From the NCBI GenBank assembly GCA_016787895.1, contig JAEUTN010000001.1, positions 1 through 64,000 of the forward strand: a stretch of DNA of 64,000 nucleotides, in the 5' to 3' direction. This document shows positions 18,169-29,700 of the stretch, piece by piece. Each line of letters starts with the position of its first letter. Position 1 is the stretch's first letter. The position numbers and the translations under genes are program-made. A model generated the notes under the pieces. It did not search any database. It was not told where the DNA came from and was given only the letters and a program-made list of their open reading frames with translations. The stretch comes from Bacteroidia bacterium (GTDB taxonomy: Bacteria > Bacteroidota > Bacteroidia > B-17B0 > Aurantibacillaceae).

Positions 18169-18474
18169 CTAAACTTTGATCTCCACCTCTACTCCACTTG
18201 GCAATTCCAACTTCATTAAAGCATCAACTGTTTTTGAAGAAGAACTGTAGATGTCGAGCAAACGCTTGTAAGCGCAAAGCTGGAACTGATCACGCGCTTT
18301 TTTATTCACGTGTGGTGATTTTAAAACAGTAAAAATACGTTTGTTGGTAGGCAATGGAATGGGTCCATTCACTACTGCTCCTGTAGCTTTTACGGTTTTT
18401 ACGATCTTTTCGGCTGACTTGTCAACCAGGTTGAAGTCGTAAGATTTTAGTTTAATTCTGATGCGTTGGCTCAT
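18169..18474 (-). CDS. rpsJ: 30S ribosomal protein S10
   Basis: S10 is a small-subunit head protein that also takes part in NusB antitermination. [20 protein letters not shown] and [20 protein letters not shown] are diagnostic. Length is 101 residues. It follows fusA directly, without tuf between them, which is the typical Bacteroidota arrangement. Confidence 0.98.
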   Translation of the reverse strand: MSQRIRIKLKSYDFNLVDKSAEKIVKTVKATGAVVNGPIPLPTNKRIFTVLKSPHVNKKARDQFQLCAYKRLLDIYSSSSKTVDALMKLELPSGVEVEIKV

Positions 18475-18496
18475 TGTAAAGAACGTATTTATGGGT

Positions 18497-20614
18497 TTAG
18501 ACTTTTTCTGTTTTACCTTTTGCTTTTGCTACCACATCGGCTGAAACGTTAGCCGGTGCTTCGTTGTAGTGACTGAATTCCATGGTAGAAGTTGCTCTTC
18601 CTGAGGTTAGGGTACGCAATTGAGTTACGTAACCAAACATTTCAGACAAAGGAACTTTTGCTTTGATTACCTGTGAATTGCCTTTGCTGTCCATACCTTC
18701 GATTTGTCCGCGGCGACGGTTAAGGTCACCCACCACGTCACCCATGTTTTGTTCAGGGGTTAACACTTCTACTTTCATGATAGGCTCGAGTAATACGGGC
18801 TTACATTTTGGTAAAGCTTCGCGGTAAGCGGTTTTAGCACAAATCTCAAATGAAAGCGCATCGGAGTCAACCGCGTGGTATGAACCGTCGATTAATACCA
18901 CTTTCAATCCAACCAGTGGGTAACCGGCCAATACACCATTTGCAAGGGAAGCTCTAAAGCCTTTTTCAACAGCAGGGATAAATTCACGCGGGATGTTACC
19001 TCCGGTGATTTCGTTCACAAACTGCAGACCGTTGGATTTAGACGCATCAAAATCCTGATCAAGTGGACCAACTTTAAACTTAATATCGGCGAATTTACCA
19101 CGACCACCGGTTTGTTTTTTGTAAACCTCACGGTGTTCAACGGTATTGGTGATAGCCTCTTTATAAGCCACCTGAGGTGCACCCTGGTTCACTTCAACTT
19201 TAAATTCACGCTTTAAACGGTCAACGATAATCTCCAGGTGCAATTCACCCATACCGGAGATAATGGTTTGACCGGAGTCTTCATCCGTTTTAACACGGAA
19301 GGTAGGATCTTCTTCCGCCAGTTTGTTCAAACCTACACCCAGGCGATCGAGGTCACCTTGAGTTTTAGGCTCAATAGCGATACCGATTACCGGCTCAGGG
19401 AAATTCATGGCTTCAAGAACGATGGGGTGTTTTTCGTCGCACAAGGTATCACCTGTACGAATATCTTTAAATCCAACCACCGCTCCAATGTCACCAGCTT
19501 CCAAAAACTCAATTGGGTTTTGTTTGTTGGCGTGCATCTGGAAAATACGGGAAATACGCTCTTTGTTTCCTGAGCGGGTGTTCAACACGTATGAACCGGC
19601 GTCCAAACGTCCTGAATAAGCGCGGATAAAACACAAACGACCTACAAACGGATCAGTTGCAATTTTAAACGCAAGCGCTGTAAAAGGATCTTTAACGTCA
19701 GGGTTACGGGTTACTTCCTGCTCAGTATCAGGGTTAGTTCCTTTGGTTACTTGTTTGTCCAAAGGACTAGGCATTAATTCCATTACCAGGTCGAGCATGG
19801 TTTGAACTCCTTTGTTTTTAAAAGAAGAACCACACACCATAGGAACAATTTTATTGGCAACGCAGGCTTTACGCAAAGCGTCGAGTACTTCTCTTTCAGT
19901 GATGGTTTCAGGAGCTTCGAAAAACTTCTCCATGATTTTATCATCGAATTCAGAAACGGCCTCGAGCATTTTTTCTCTCCACTCGGCTACTTCTTCCTTC
20001 ATGTCTTCCGGAATAGGCACAACTTTGTAGGTCATCCCTTTGTCGTCCTCGTTCCAAACCATTCCGCGGTTATTGATAAGGTCAACCACACCTTTAAAAT
20101 TTTCTTCAGCACCAATTGGCAACTGCAAAGGCACCGCGTTACCACCAAGGATTTCGCGGGTTTGTTTCACCACGTTCAAAAAATCAGCACCCTGACGGTC
20201 CATTTTATTCACGAAACCGATACGGGTCACGTTATAATTATCGGCCAAACGCCAGTTGGTCTCTGATTGAGGTTCAACACCGTCAACGGCAGAGAAAAGG
20301 AACACTAAACCATCCAATACACGGAGGGAGCGGTTCACCTCAACGGTGAAATCCACGTGGCCCGGGGTATCGATGATGTTAATTTTGTATTTGTTGTCGC
20401 GGTAATTCCAGAAACAAGTGGTTGCAGCAGAGGTAATGGTGATTCCACGCTCTTGCTCCTGCGCCATCCAATCCATAGTGGCCGCACCATCGTGCACTTC
20501 ACCAATTTTGTGGTTTACACCGGTATAATATAAAATACGCTCGGTAGTCGTTGTTTTACCGGCGTCAATGTGGGCAGCAATCCCAATATTTCTTGTATAA
20601 CGTAAGTCGCTCAT
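18497..20614 (-). CDS. fusA: Elongation factor G
   Basis: EF-G is the GTPase that drives tRNA-mRNA translocation and, with RRF, ribosome recycling. The P loop AHIDAGKTT is at residues 14-22, followed by the switch I region with [22 protein letters not shown] and [10 protein letters not shown]. Domains II-V follow with [20 protein letters not shown]. The 705-residue length is normal. It lies between rpsG and rpsJ. Confidence 0.98.
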   Translation of the reverse strand: MSDLRYTRNIGIAAHIDAGKTTTTERILYYTGVNHKIGEVHDGAATMDWMAQEQERGITITSAATTCFWNYRDNKYKINIIDTPGHVDFTVEVNRSLRVLDGLVFLFSAVDGVEPQSETNWRLADNYNVTRIGFVNKMDRQGADFLNVVKQTREILGGNAVPLQLPIGAEENFKGVVDLINNRGMVWNEDDKGMTYKVVPIPEDMKEEVAEWREKMLEAVSEFDDKIMEKFFEAPETITEREVLDALRKACVANKIVPMVCGSSFKNKGVQTMLDLVMELMPSPLDKQVTKGTNPDTEQEVTRNPDVKDPFTALAFKIATDPFVGRLCFIRAYSGRLDAGSYVLNTRSGNKERISRIFQMHANKQNPIEFLEAGDIGAVVGFKDIRTGDTLCDEKHPIVLEAMNFPEPVIGIAIEPKTQGDLDRLGVGLNKLAEEDPTFRVKTDEDSGQTIISGMGELHLEIIVDRLKREFKVEVNQGAPQVAYKEAITNTVEHREVYKKQTGGRGKFADIKFKVGPLDQDFDASKSNGLQFVNEITGGNIPREFIPAVEKGFRASLANGVLAGYPLVGLKVVLIDGSYHAVDSDALSFEICAKTAYREALPKCKPVLLEPIMKVEVLTPEQNMGDVVGDLNRRRGQIEGMDSKGNSQVIKAKVPLSEMFGYVTQLRTLTSGRATSTMEFSHYNEAPANVSADVVAKAKGKTEKV

Positions 20615-20622
20615 TTTGTGAT

Positions 20623-21090
20623 TTAGAATCTGAAGTGTGAGAATGCTTTATTGGCCTCAGCCATTTTGTGTACATCTTCTTTTTTCTTGAAAGCTGCACC
20701 CTCTTCTTTCGCTGCCGAAACAATTTCTCCAGCCAATTTTTGAGACATGGATTTTTCGTTGCGTTTGCGGGAGTAACCAATCAACCATTTCATGGCCATG
20801 GATACTTTACGGTCAGGACGAATCTCAGAAGGAATCTGGAATGTAGATCCACCCACGCGACGTGAGCGAACTTCTACCTGAGGGGTAACGTTGGCAAGCG
20901 CTTTTTTCCACACTTCCAATCCATCTTCATTGGTACGTTTTGCCACGATGGCAATAGCTTCGTGAAAAATGGTGGACGCGGTATTTTTCTTACCATCGTA
21001 CATTAGGTTATTTAAAAAACGGGTTACCAACGTATCATTATAAATTGGATCGGGTAACAAAATGCGTTTTTTGGCTCTGGCTTTTCTCAT
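20623..21090 (-). CDS. rpsG: 30S ribosomal protein S7
   Basis: S7 starts assembly of the small-subunit head and contacts E-site t[23 protein letters not shown] and [20 protein letters not shown] are typical. At 155 residues it is the short form found in this phylum, ending NKAFSHFRF. It is the second gene of the str block. Confidence 0.98.
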   Translation of the reverse strand: MRKARAKKRILLPDPIYNDTLVTRFLNNLMYDGKKNTASTIFHEAIAIVAKRTNEDGLEVWKKALANVTPQVEVRSRRVGGSTFQIPSEIRPDRKVSMAMKWLIGYSRKRNEKSMSQKLAGEIVSAAKEEGAAFKKKEDVHKMAEANKAFSHFRF

Positions 21091-21109
21091 GATTTATTCT
21101 ATCTGCGAA

Positions 21110-21514
21110 TTATTTTTTCTTAGCTGGCGCAGCGGCGGCTCCTGCTTTAGGACGCTTGGCACCGTATTTTGAACGTTGTTGTTTACGCCCTTCAACACCC
21201 GCGGTGTCGAGGCTGCCGCGAACGATGTGGTAACGAACACCAGGAAGGTCTTTCACACGACCACCACGCACCAGCACAATGGAGTGCTCCTGCAGGTTGT
21301 GTCCTTCGCCCGGAATGTAGGCGATCACCTCTTGTTTGTTGGTTAAACGCACCTTCGCCACCTTACGCATGGCTGAGTTTGGTTTTTTGGGCGTTGTAGT
21401 GTACACCTTGGTACACACGCCACGGCGTTGTGGACAGGAGTCCAAAGCGGCCGATTTGCTCTTGTTGGGAGATTTAAATCTTCCCTTTCTTACTAATTGC
21501 TGTATTGTAGGCAT
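21110..21514 (-). CDS. rpsL: 30S ribosomal protein S12
   Basis: S12 is at the decoding centre and is the classic streptomycin-resistance target. The loops [20 protein letters not shown] and [20 protein letters not shown] contain wild-type-looking Lys residues at the KKPNS and RVKDLPG sites. A short Ala/Lys-rich C-terminal tail ([11 protein letters not shown]) brings it to 134 residues. It is the first gene of the cluster and has its own promoter. Confidence 0.98.
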   Translation of the reverse strand: MPTIQQLVRKGRFKSPNKSKSAALDSCPQRRGVCTKVYTTTPKKPNSAMRKVAKVRLTNKQEVIAYIPGEGHNLQEHSIVLVRGGRVKDLPGVRYHIVRGSLDTAGVEGRKQQRSKYGAKRPKAGAAAAPAKKK

Positions 21515-21576
21515 TTGATGTCCTTTGAATTACTTGATATTGTTGATTTTCAGCTAATTTCCCTTTTTAGGGAGGG

Positions 21577-21606
21577 CAAAGATAGTAAGAAATTTTTATC
21601 CGACAA
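21577..21606 (-). promoter_or_regulatory. Promoter of the rpsL-led ribosomal cluster
   Basis: On the minus strand, TTG (21604-21606), a 19-nt spacer and TATCTTTG (21577-21584) match the Bacteroidota TTTG-N19-21-TAnnTTTG pattern. The predicted start near 21571 leaves a leader of about 57 nt before rpsL. Confidence 0.75.
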
Positions 21607-21927
21607 TTTTTTTGGAGAATTATTTTGAGAATTCCGCGGCTTTTTAAGCGCAAACACAGCGGTTTGCCGATTGTTCCCTTCCGAAAACAGGCATCATTGC
21701 CTCCCTTGAAACGTTAAGAGATCATAAATACTCTGTAAAATCAAGCCTTGCGGGGCGAATTCAAAAAAGCTGTACGGTCCGGATTTTGGCTGGACGAACA
21801 AGGCAATTGTTAATAAATTATTGACAAAAAGGCGATTTTAACAAGCCATAAACGGCTTATGAACAAGAGGTAGTTCCGGATGTCATATCCGGTCCTAAAA
21901 ACGCCTGTAACGGCACCTGGGTATGAC
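21607..21927. other. Gene-free stretch between rpsL promoter and a small ORF
   Basis: I see no gene here. The only structures are modest inverted repeats: CCGGAT and ATCCGG around GTCAT at about 21876-21892, and AGCC/GGCT around 21844-21860. The base composition is ordinary. Confidence 0.5.
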
Positions 21928-22137
21928 TTATGATTTAAGGTACATCAGATGTCCGAGGTGTTCTGATGGGCGCACATCCAGGTTTTTACTGAAATTCAGG
22001 ATGTTTCTGATACAATCAGCAGAAGGTCCGTCAGCGAACAAACGCTCCGGGTTAAGGCCGGAAGCTCCTAAAGGGTATTTCCCCTTTGGCAGCACGTGTT
22101 CCTGTAAATCGTTTGAGTGAGTAAATGTTTTTGTCAT
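21928..22137 (-). CDS. Small hypothetical protein, 69 residues
   Basis: The frame starts with ATG and reads MTKTFTHSNDLQEHVLPKGK, then PLGASGLNPERLFADGPSAD, and ends LGHLMYLKS. The composition is that of a soluble protein with no signal peptide or membrane segment, and the codon use looks coding (varied third positions, no low complexity). I do not recognise the family. It sits alone downstream of rpsA, beyond the tandem terminators, with no clear promoter. It could be a genuine small cytosolic protein or a chance frame. Confidence 0.5.
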   Translation of the reverse strand: MTKTFTHSNDLQEHVLPKGKYPLGASGLNPERLFADGPSADCIRNILNFSKNLDVRPSEHLGHLMYLKS

Positions 22138-22255
22138 AGGCGTGTATAAGCAGGCTTTTCCTTAAAACGGTTTTCGTTCTGAAATATTGTTTGAATGTCA
22201 AAATCCTTATAGAGCACTGATTAACAAACCATTAAATAAGGTTCTAAAAAACCAA

Positions 22256-22314
22256 AACCCCGCCTAAGCGAGGTTCTGGTACTCAAAAACTAAAAACCCT
22301 GGCGAGGTTTTTAG
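22256..22314 (-). terminator. Tandem rho-independent terminators after rpsA
   Basis: Two hairpins follow the rpsA stop codon. The first has a perfect 9-bp stem CTAAAAACC/GGTTTTTAG (22290-22314) followed on the minus strand by TTTTTG. The second (22256-22275) has an 8-bp stem with one mismatch, AACCTCGC/GCGGGGTT, followed by TTGGTTTTTT. The first stem can also act on the plus strand. Confidence 0.85.
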
Positions 22315-22349
22315 TGGCCCTTATGCGACACGTCGCTCAAGGGAGTGTT

Positions 22350-24146
22350 TTACTTGTTTTTAGCGTCCATTTTGTCTTTCAGATCAGACAAGGCAGAGAT
22401 GTCACCCAAAGTGGTTTTCTCCTGATTGTCTTTCACTTTCTTCACCGCTTTTTTGCTGTCTTCAAAATCCGCTTTTTTAGCCGCTTTATCTGCTCTTCTG
22501 GCGTCTTCCTTCACTTCTTCGTGAAGACGTGCATGAGACACTACAATACGCTTCGCGTCCTTGCTGAACTCAATCACTTTGAAGTCGAGTACTTCTTCCG
22601 CTTTCGCTGAAGTGCCATCTGCTTTTGCCAGGTGGCGTGCAGGACAGAAACCTTCAACACCGTATGGTAAGCCGATTGTAGCGCCTTTATCGTTCACAGA
22701 GGTAACGGTTCCCTTATGTACGGAATCAATGGTGAATACCGTTTCGAAAACGTCCCAAGGATTTTCTTCCAGTTGTTTGTGACCTAAGCTCAAACGGCGG
22801 TTCTCTCCATCCACTTCCAACACCACCACGTCCATTTTATCACCTACTTTGCAGAATTCACCCGGATGTTTGATTTTTTTGCTCCATGATAAATCAGAGA
22901 TGTGCACTAAACCGTCAACACCTTCTTCGATCTCAACAAACACGCCAAAATTGGTGAAGTTGCGCACAGTTCCGGTATGACGTGAACCTTTTGCGTACTT
23001 CTCCATGATCATGTTCCATGGATCAGGGGTTAATTGTTTCATGCCCAGGCTCATTTTGCGTTCTTCGCGATCAAGGGTCAACACTACGGCTTCGATCTCC
23101 TGTCCGATTTTCACGAACTCCTGAGCGCTGCGTAAATGCTGGCTCCAGCTCATTTCACTTACGTGAACCAAACCTTCAACACCTGCTGCAATTTCAACAA
23201 AAGCGCCGTAATCGTTGATTACAACTACTTTTCCTTTTAATTTATCACCCACCTTAAGTTCGGCGTTCAAAGCCTCCCAAGGGTGCGGGGTCAATTGTTT
23301 CAAGCCAAGTGCAATGCGTTTTTTCTCGTCGTCGAATTCAAGAATAACCACCTGAATTTTTTCGTCGAGTTTAACAATCTCCTCAGGGTGATTGATACGA
23401 CCCCAGGAAAGATCAGTGATGTGGATAAGTCCGTCAACACCGCCCAAATCAACAAACACACCGTATGAGGTGATGTTTTTAACGGTACCTTCAAGCACCT
23501 GTCCTTTTTCAAGTTTAGAGATGATGTCGCGTTTTTGGCTTTCCAATTCAGCCTCAATAAGGGCTTTGTGAGATACCACCACGTTTTTGAATTCGTTGTT
23601 GATTTTCACCACTTTGAATTCCATGGTTTTTCCTACGTACACATCGTAATCGCGAATTGGTTTCACATCAATTTGTGAACCCGGTAAAAACGCTTCGATA
23701 CCAAAAATATCTACGATTAAACCGCCTTTGGTGCGGCATTTTACAAAACCTTTGATGATTTCGTCGTTGGTAAGTGCGTCGTTCACGCGATCCCAGCTCT
23801 TGCCTGCACGGGCTTTTTTGTGCGAAAGAATCAATTGACCCTGAGTGTCCTCAGCCTGATCAATAAACACTTCTACTTTGTCGCCGACTTTTAAATCGGG
23901 ATTGTAACGAAATTCAGAAAGAGCTACTACTCCGTCTGATTTGTAACCAATGTTCACAACCACTTCACGGTTGTTTTTTGCAACAACAACACCTTCTACG
24001 ATCTGAAGATCAGTGATGGTGCTTAGTTTCTGTCCATACAACTCATCCAGTTTCGCTTTTTCTTCTGCTGAATAATTGTCTTGTTTTTTTCCGATTGAGT
24101 TCCAGTCGAAATCCGGATTTCCAGTTACTTGGGCTTTTTCTGCCAT
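22350..24146 (-). CDS. rpsA: 30S ribosomal protein S1
   Basis: S1 binds mRNA and brings it to the 30S subunit, important in a phylum where Shine-Dalgarno pairing is weak. The 598-residue protein has six consecutive S1 OB-fold repeats; the later ones are easily seen by their VKNITSYGVFVDLGGVDGLI, VINDYGAFVEIAAGVEGLV and VRNFTNFGVFVEIEEGVDGL strands. The N-terminal 35 residues and the C-terminal Lys/Asp-rich 60 residues (from DARRADKAAKKADFEDS) lie outside the repeats. A promoter-like element lies about 90 nt upstream and tandem terminators follow. Confidence 0.97.
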   Translation of the reverse strand: MAEKAQVTGNPDFDWNSIGKKQDNYSAEEKAKLDELYGQKLSTITDLQIVEGVVVAKNNREVVVNIGYKSDGVVALSEFRYNPDLKVGDKVEVFIDQAEDTQGQLILSHKKARAGKSWDRVNDALTNDEIIKGFVKCRTKGGLIVDIFGIEAFLPGSQIDVKPIRDYDVYVGKTMEFKVVKINNEFKNVVVSHKALIEAELESQKRDIISKLEKGQVLEGTVKNITSYGVFVDLGGVDGLIHITDLSWGRINHPEEIVKLDEKIQVVILEFDDEKKRIALGLKQLTPHPWEALNAELKVGDKLKGKVVVINDYGAFVEIAAGVEGLVHVSEMSWSQHLRSAQEFVKIGQEIEAVVLTLDREERKMSLGMKQLTPDPWNMIMEKYAKGSRHTGTVRNFTNFGVFVEIEEGVDGLVHISDLSWSKKIKHPGEFCKVGDKMDVVVLEVDGENRRLSLGHKQLEENPWDVFETVFTIDSVHKGTVTSVNDKGATIGLPYGVEGFCPARHLAKADGTSAKAEEVLDFKVIEFSKDAKRIVVSHARLHEEVKEDARRADKAAKKADFEDSKKAVKKVKDNQEKTTLGDISALSDLKDKMDAKNK

Positions 24147-24236
24147 TTACTTTTTACTTGTATCAAACCCTTAAGGCGGAGTTTGAGGGGTTAAACGTTT
24201 GAATTTTGCCGTTTTTGCCTTAATGAAAACGGGGTA

Positions 24237-24269
24237 CAAATATAGGGGAATAATAAAGATAAATTTCAA
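24237..24269 (-). promoter_or_regulatory. Probable rpsA promoter
   Basis: TATATTTG on the minus strand (24237-24244) matches the Bacteroidota -7 element exactly. A TTG at 24267-24269 is 22 nt upstream, slightly more than the usual 19-21. The transcript would begin near 24231 with a leader of about 85 nt. Confidence 0.6.
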
Positions 24270-24387
24270 GGACTGAATAATTTAAACAATTGATTATTAG
24301 CGGTTTAATAAATTTAACAAGTAATTTATTATTCCTTAGTCCGGGAGTGTTGAAATGAGTTTGAATGTTTACACAGGCTTAATTTTC

Positions 24388-26760
24388 TCACTTTTTTAAC
24401 ACTTTGAATTTACAAACCAGGGTTTCACCTAAATCATCTGTAATCTCGAGGAAGTGTTCTCCCGAAGGCGGGTTTAAGGCCAATTGGTGGTAGTTTTGGG
24501 TTGACCCAACAAATTCTCCATCCAGATACCAGAAAAGACTGGCCTTTGCCCTTTTATGCAAGGCTTTGAATACACATTGGCCCTTGTTGCCGGTTTCGTC
24601 AACCGGAACATAAATTTCAAATCCTTCGCGGGGATAAAGCAATTCCATTTGGTGGTGCTGTAGTTCGTTAACACAGCCCGGCAGGTAGTCCGGTAAAGGT
24701 TTGTAGGACAAATTGCGGTGTCTGAAAAAATAGTCCTGCACGGCGTTCGGAATAAACCAGGCCCTGTGCTGCATGCTTTCCACCGGGTAACAACTGCTGT
24801 TCACCCTGTAACGCCCGCTCGCATCGAGGTGCACCATTTTATGAAAAGGGCAGGATTTGCTTCGCGAAGCTCCCGAAGGCATATCCAGTAGTTCGGTTTC
24901 ATCACAAATTTCAGAGGCTTTGAAGCCACTTTGTTTGCATACCATGATCTGTTCCATATCCCCCTTAGGTTTAACAAACCACTTTTTTTCGCTGAGCACA
25001 TTAAAAATCGAGAACATCAGCGGGGCCGCTGCAGCCGTTCCGGTAAGGTCAGGCCGGCCCTCACCGTCGGCATTGCCCACCCACACTGCTACGAGGTATT
25101 TACCATTCAAACCCACTGCCCAGGCGTCTCTGAAGCCAAAACTGGTTCCGGTTTTCCAGGCTATGTTGTGTTTGGATAAAAATTGCATCCAACCTACGTA
25201 ATCCTGAGGGCGCAGCAATTCAGTCATGGCATTGAAGGTAAAATAAATGGAAGAGGCTTTTAACAAATCGTTTTTTTGCGCGCGGCGTTGTGTCGTTTCT
25301 GAGGGCTCTGAGAGGAAACGCAAGGGATGGTAACTTTCCATCGCGTAGGTATTGTGTGTATTTGAATACCTCAGCAAGGCACGGGCCATGGAGGAATAGG
25401 CTGAAGCAATTTCAAACAAACAGGCTTCCCCTCCTCCCAAAATCAAAGACAAGCCATAGTGTTCACTGGATTTGGAAAAGGTGGTAAATCCCAGTTGTTT
25501 TAAGCGCTGGTGAAATTTGGCATTGCCATACTCCTGCAGCATTTTTACAGCCGGTACGTTTAAGGAGCGGGCCAAAGCTTCATTCGCAGGCACAAGCCCG
25601 TCATAGGAAAGGTTAAAGTTTTTTGGCGCATAGGCCCCCAGGCGCGTAGGCACATCTTCCAATAAACTTTGCGGCAGAATTTTATTTTCATTCAACATCA
25701 AAGCGTACAAAAACGGTTTTAAAATACTGCCTGTGCTGCGTGGAGAAAAAACAATGTCCACATAATTCTCGTGCGCGTTGGATTCAGAAAATGCATTGCC
25801 AACATAGGCCAGCACTCGTCCGCTTTCCACTTCAGCTACGAGGGCGCAGGCGTTGTTGATTTGATTAACCTGAAGTGACAGCATATGTTTATTCAGTGCC
25901 TCATCCACCTGCGATTGCAAATTTTTGCGAACCGTAGACCTGTAAATTTTTGACCCTCCTTTTTCAATTACACAACGCGCCAGCAAATGAGAAGCCAGGC
26001 GTGGTATTGGATACGGTTTTTGGGGAAGGGGCTCCAAAACAGCAAGGCGATAGCTTGCCGAATCGATGCACCGGTTTTGAAATAGTTTTTTCAGCAAACG
26101 ATCCCGTTTCAGTTTTAAGCCGGCCGGATTACGTCCGGGATAAATAAGTCCCGGTGCATTGGGCAGCACCGCCAATACAGCCGACTCAGCCCAGGAGAGT
26201 TTATCGGCGCTTCTTCCGAAATACCGCCAGGCCGCGGCCGACAAACCAACCACATTACTTCCGAATGGGGCGTTACTGCAATACGCGTTAAGGATGCTGG
26301 ATTTTTTATAAGATAATTCAATCCTGAGCGCAAGCAGACATTCAATCAGTTTTTGTCCATACGTTCTCGAACGGTTGTTGCGCATCATACGCGCTACCTG
26401 CATGGTGATGGTGCTGCCACCACTTTTGATTTCACCCGAGCGGATGTTTGTTTTTAGCGAACGAAAAATGGAAACAGGGTTGATGCCGGGATGGTAATAA
26501 AAGTATTCGTCTTCAAAGTTCAGGATGCAGGTTTTGAATTTATAAGGCACACTATCGCTTTGGGGAAAACGCCACTGCCCGTCCGAAGCAAGTTGTGCCG
26601 CCAGCAGTTCATTCTCCTCATCCAGAAGAACCGTGCTGTAAGGCTTATTAAAAAGCGATTCAGGCAGCCAAAAAAAGTAAAGCCCGGCCAGTATCAGCAA
26701 GAGCAGTGTTTTGTACTTGTGCCTGGTAAAAAATAATAAACATTTTTGCGCTGCCAGCAT
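24388..26760 (-). CDS. pbpC: Penicillin-binding protein 1C (bifunctional peptidoglycan synthase)
   Basis: PBP1C is an inner-membrane enzyme with a GT51 glycosyltransferase domain and a transpeptidase domain. After one membrane helix (about residues 15-33), the GT51 domain has FEDEYFYYHPGINP (catalytic Glu) and SGGSTITMQVARMM. The transpeptidase domain has Ser344 in GSILKPF, an SLN motif in ARSLNVPAVKM and KTGTS at 536-540. The C-terminal 90 residues fit the PBP1C C-terminal domain. It starts seven nucleotides after the alpha-2-macroglobulin gene, as in the E. coli yfhM-pbpC pair, which suggests coupled defence and repair of the cell wall. Confidence 0.94.
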   Translation of the reverse strand: MLAAQKCLLFFTRHKYKTLLLLILAGLYFFWLPESLFNKPYSTVLLDEENELLAAQLASDGQWRFPQSDSVPYKFKTCILNFEDEYFYYHPGINPVSIFRSLKTNIRSGEIKSGGSTITMQVARMMRNNRSRTYGQKLIECLLALRIELSYKKSSILNAYCSNAPFGSNVVGLSAAAWRYFGRSADKLSWAESAVLAVLPNAPGLIYPGRNPAGLKLKRDRLLKKLFQNRCIDSASYRLAVLEPLPQKPYPIPRLASHLLARCVIEKGGSKIYRSTVRKNLQSQVDEALNKHMLSLQVNQINNACALVAEVESGRVLAYVGNAFSESNAHENYVDIVFSPRSTGSILKPFLYALMLNENKILPQSLLEDVPTRLGAYAPKNFNLSYDGLVPANEALARSLNVPAVKMLQEYGNAKFHQRLKQLGFTTFSKSSEHYGLSLILGGGEACLFEIASAYSSMARALLRYSNTHNTYAMESYHPLRFLSEPSETTQRRAQKNDLLKASSIYFTFNAMTELLRPQDYVGWMQFLSKHNIAWKTGTSFGFRDAWAVGLNGKYLVAVWVGNADGEGRPDLTGTAAAAPLMFSIFNVLSEKKWFVKPKGDMEQIMVCKQSGFKASEICDETELLDMPSGASRSKSCPFHKMVHLDASGRYRVNSSCYPVESMQHRAWFIPNAVQDYFFRHRNLSYKPLPDYLPGCVNELQHHQMELLYPREGFEIYVPVDETGNKGQCVFKALHKRAKASLFWYLDGEFVGSTQNYHQLALNPPSGEHFLEITDDLGETLVCKFKVLKK

Positions 26761-26767
26761 GCTTTGC

Positions 26768-29700
26768 CTAATTGCCCTGCGCCCCGGTTCCCGTTTTCAC
26801 CACTCTAATCCACTGGCCTTTGGTTCTCGCATACACACTGTTGTCGTACATAGCTTCTACATTCAAACCGGGCAAATAATAAAGTCCTTCGTAAGTTGCA
26901 TTCAACATCAGGGTGAAGTGTTTTGACTCGGTGCTGTTAAGGTCCAAATACGTCAACACCCTGTCATCTCTGATGTCCTGATAGCTGAATTCCGAATTTT
27001 TCATTGCCGATTCGTTGTCCACCAATCGTGAATTGTGAATCTCCCAACCTGAAGGAATGTAATTGCTGATGGCCAGGTTTTTGATTTCACCCACTGCTCC
27101 CAGGTTTCTAACGGTTACGGTCATCAGGAAATTACTACCCTGAGGAATTTCATTCGGTTGTATGATCTTGCCCTCAAGGTCTTTAAAACCAATTGAAGTT
27201 GAAATGTGTTCATTGCCTTCCTGTTCCTCACCAATTGGAGGTTTACCTCTTGAGATAACCCTGACAAATAAAACGCCGCTGCCTTTGTTCTCAACCTTAA
27301 ACTCGGCGCTGTTTCCTCCTTTAAAAGCGATGGGAATTTGTACAAACGGAGAAGAGCCCTTGATATCAGATTCTTTTCCATTTACGTAACACCTGGCCTG
27401 CATGCCTGAACTAATGCCGAATTTCCTGACAAAATCGGCAACGGCAAGCAAACCAAACGCTGTGGTTTGTGTGCTGTACCAGGAGGAGGAGGACAGGTAA
27501 GCCGCCACTTTTTTAAGCTGTGAAAAGGCCTGGGGTTTTTTGTTCATTAAACACAAGGTTTGCAGTACTATAGCAAGATCTCTTTCTGAGGAACCATAGG
27601 TGTAATAATTAACGCGGTAAGGTGATACCTCAGGCTCAGCTTTACTGATGAGTTTTTCAGCTTCAGCCAATTCACCCATTTGAGCGTAAGCTGCCGCGAG
27701 CAACCATTTGGCCTGATTGGTAAGTGATGGATACTCCCTCAGGCGATTCATGGCACCTATAACCGGATTGTTGGCCAAAGCAAGTACGTACAAACGGTAC
27801 GCTTGAACCTGATCGTTGCTATAGTATTTTCCTTCAGCTACATTAAAGTCCTGCGCTCTTGCCGTTTGATATTGCATCCAGTTCTTTTTGAACGACGAAG
27901 GAAGCAGGTAACCTTTCTTTTCAGCAAGCAACATAAAATGTCCGGCATAGGTGGTTCCCCAGAGATTAGCACTCTGGGAGCCCTGCCAGTAGGCCAAACC
28001 TCCGTTACTCAATTGAAACTTGGCAATTTCCTGTATACCGGCTTTAATGTTATTCTCCACCTGTACTTTCCGCTCAGCGTTAAGTGAAGTGAGATCCGGA
28101 AGATACAATTGCGCAAATGCTTTTGAGGTGGTTTGTTCTATACAACCATGAGGATAAGAAATTAAATAGTTCAAACGTTCCTCTAAGTTGATTGGGGGCA
28201 GGCTGGACACTTCCAGTACCCCTGTGTTTGTGCCCGGAATGCCCGGTGCCGTGAAGTTTTGACTAAGAACTTTACCGGGTTCAGCATAATATTCAGTCAC
28301 CGTGGTGCGGAATGGATTGGGGTTTCTCACATCCAGTTCCATGTCATAGCTGGCTTTATGTCCACCACCATTCGCAGTGATCTTAATTCGGGCGATGCCA
28401 ATTTTGTTGTTTACTTTAAGATCAAAAACCACTACTTGTTCTTCGTTCTTTTTTACAACAATATTTTTTGTGTTGGGACCAATTGTTTGAACCAAACCAT
28501 TCATCTCTACCTTTACCTCTGACTTGCCGATGTTTTTATCACCTCCAAAAATGGAAACCGGAAGTTTCACTTCTTCTCCAATACTCAGCACACGTGGCAA
28601 AGTTCCCAATAACATCAAGGGAGCTTTGACCGGAACGGTTTTTTCGGTAAATCCATAGGCTCCCTTGTTCCCTGCTATTACCATCACTCGCACTGAACCT
28701 ACGTAACGGGGCATAAGGAGTTGTATGTTTTTCTTTTCGCCCTTATTCAAATAATAGGGGCCGAAAAATTTAACCATGGGCTTAAAACGATTGGCTTTGG
28801 CTCCATCTTTGTTCAAGGCGCCCCCATCTCCGCCTATGCTCAGTATTCTTTCCAACTCTGCACCATAGGCTCCTATCACCTGATCGTATACATCCCAGGT
28901 TTTTACACCAAGCGCTTCCTTTGCATAAAAGGTAGCATGAGGGTTGGGTGTTTTAAACCTTGTTATGTCGAGCAAACCTTCATCCACCATTGCAAGAGTA
29001 AAAGCCATTTCTTTATTATTTTCCTCCGATACCACAAGGCTGGCTTTTTTCTCAGGCTCAAGCGTATTGGCGATGCTAATCAGCGGTCGTAAATGGGTTT
29101 CGGGGTCGTCAACCATCACCGGCACCACCCCATACAAGCGTATTGGAAGATCGTTGCTGCGGGAATGGGGTTGCAACAAGGAGATGTGCACGTAAACATT
29201 TGGCGCCATCGAAGGTGTGACCTTAAACTTAAAAGTGGTACTGCCTTTTTCGGTCTCCAGCCAATGTGCTTCCAACACTCTGGTGCCGTTTTCAATGGTG
29301 ATAAGAGCCCTGCCGTTTTTTGGTGAGGGAATGATCACCTTTACTTCTTCTCCTGTTTTATAAGCTTTTTTGTCGGTGCTGAAGCTGAGATTATTTGAAA
29401 TAATCTTTCCATCTCCGCTTCCCTCCCGCTCCATCCAGTTGGCCCAGTCAAAATAGGTAATGGTTGATGTAGCATGACCACTCTCCTCGTCGGTGATACG
29501 AATAAGGTAACGGCCCCAGCCACCTTCAGGAATATTTACTTTTACCCTGGCACGACCGTTTTTACTCGTGAGGTTTTCGGTTTTAACGGCTTTGTGATAA
29601 TTGTCGTTCGCGTAATTGGCCAGCTCGCCCCTGTACTGATCCCACCACCAGCGCCATTCCAGCTTATACATTTCAAACTTAATCTTTGATCTGCTTACTC

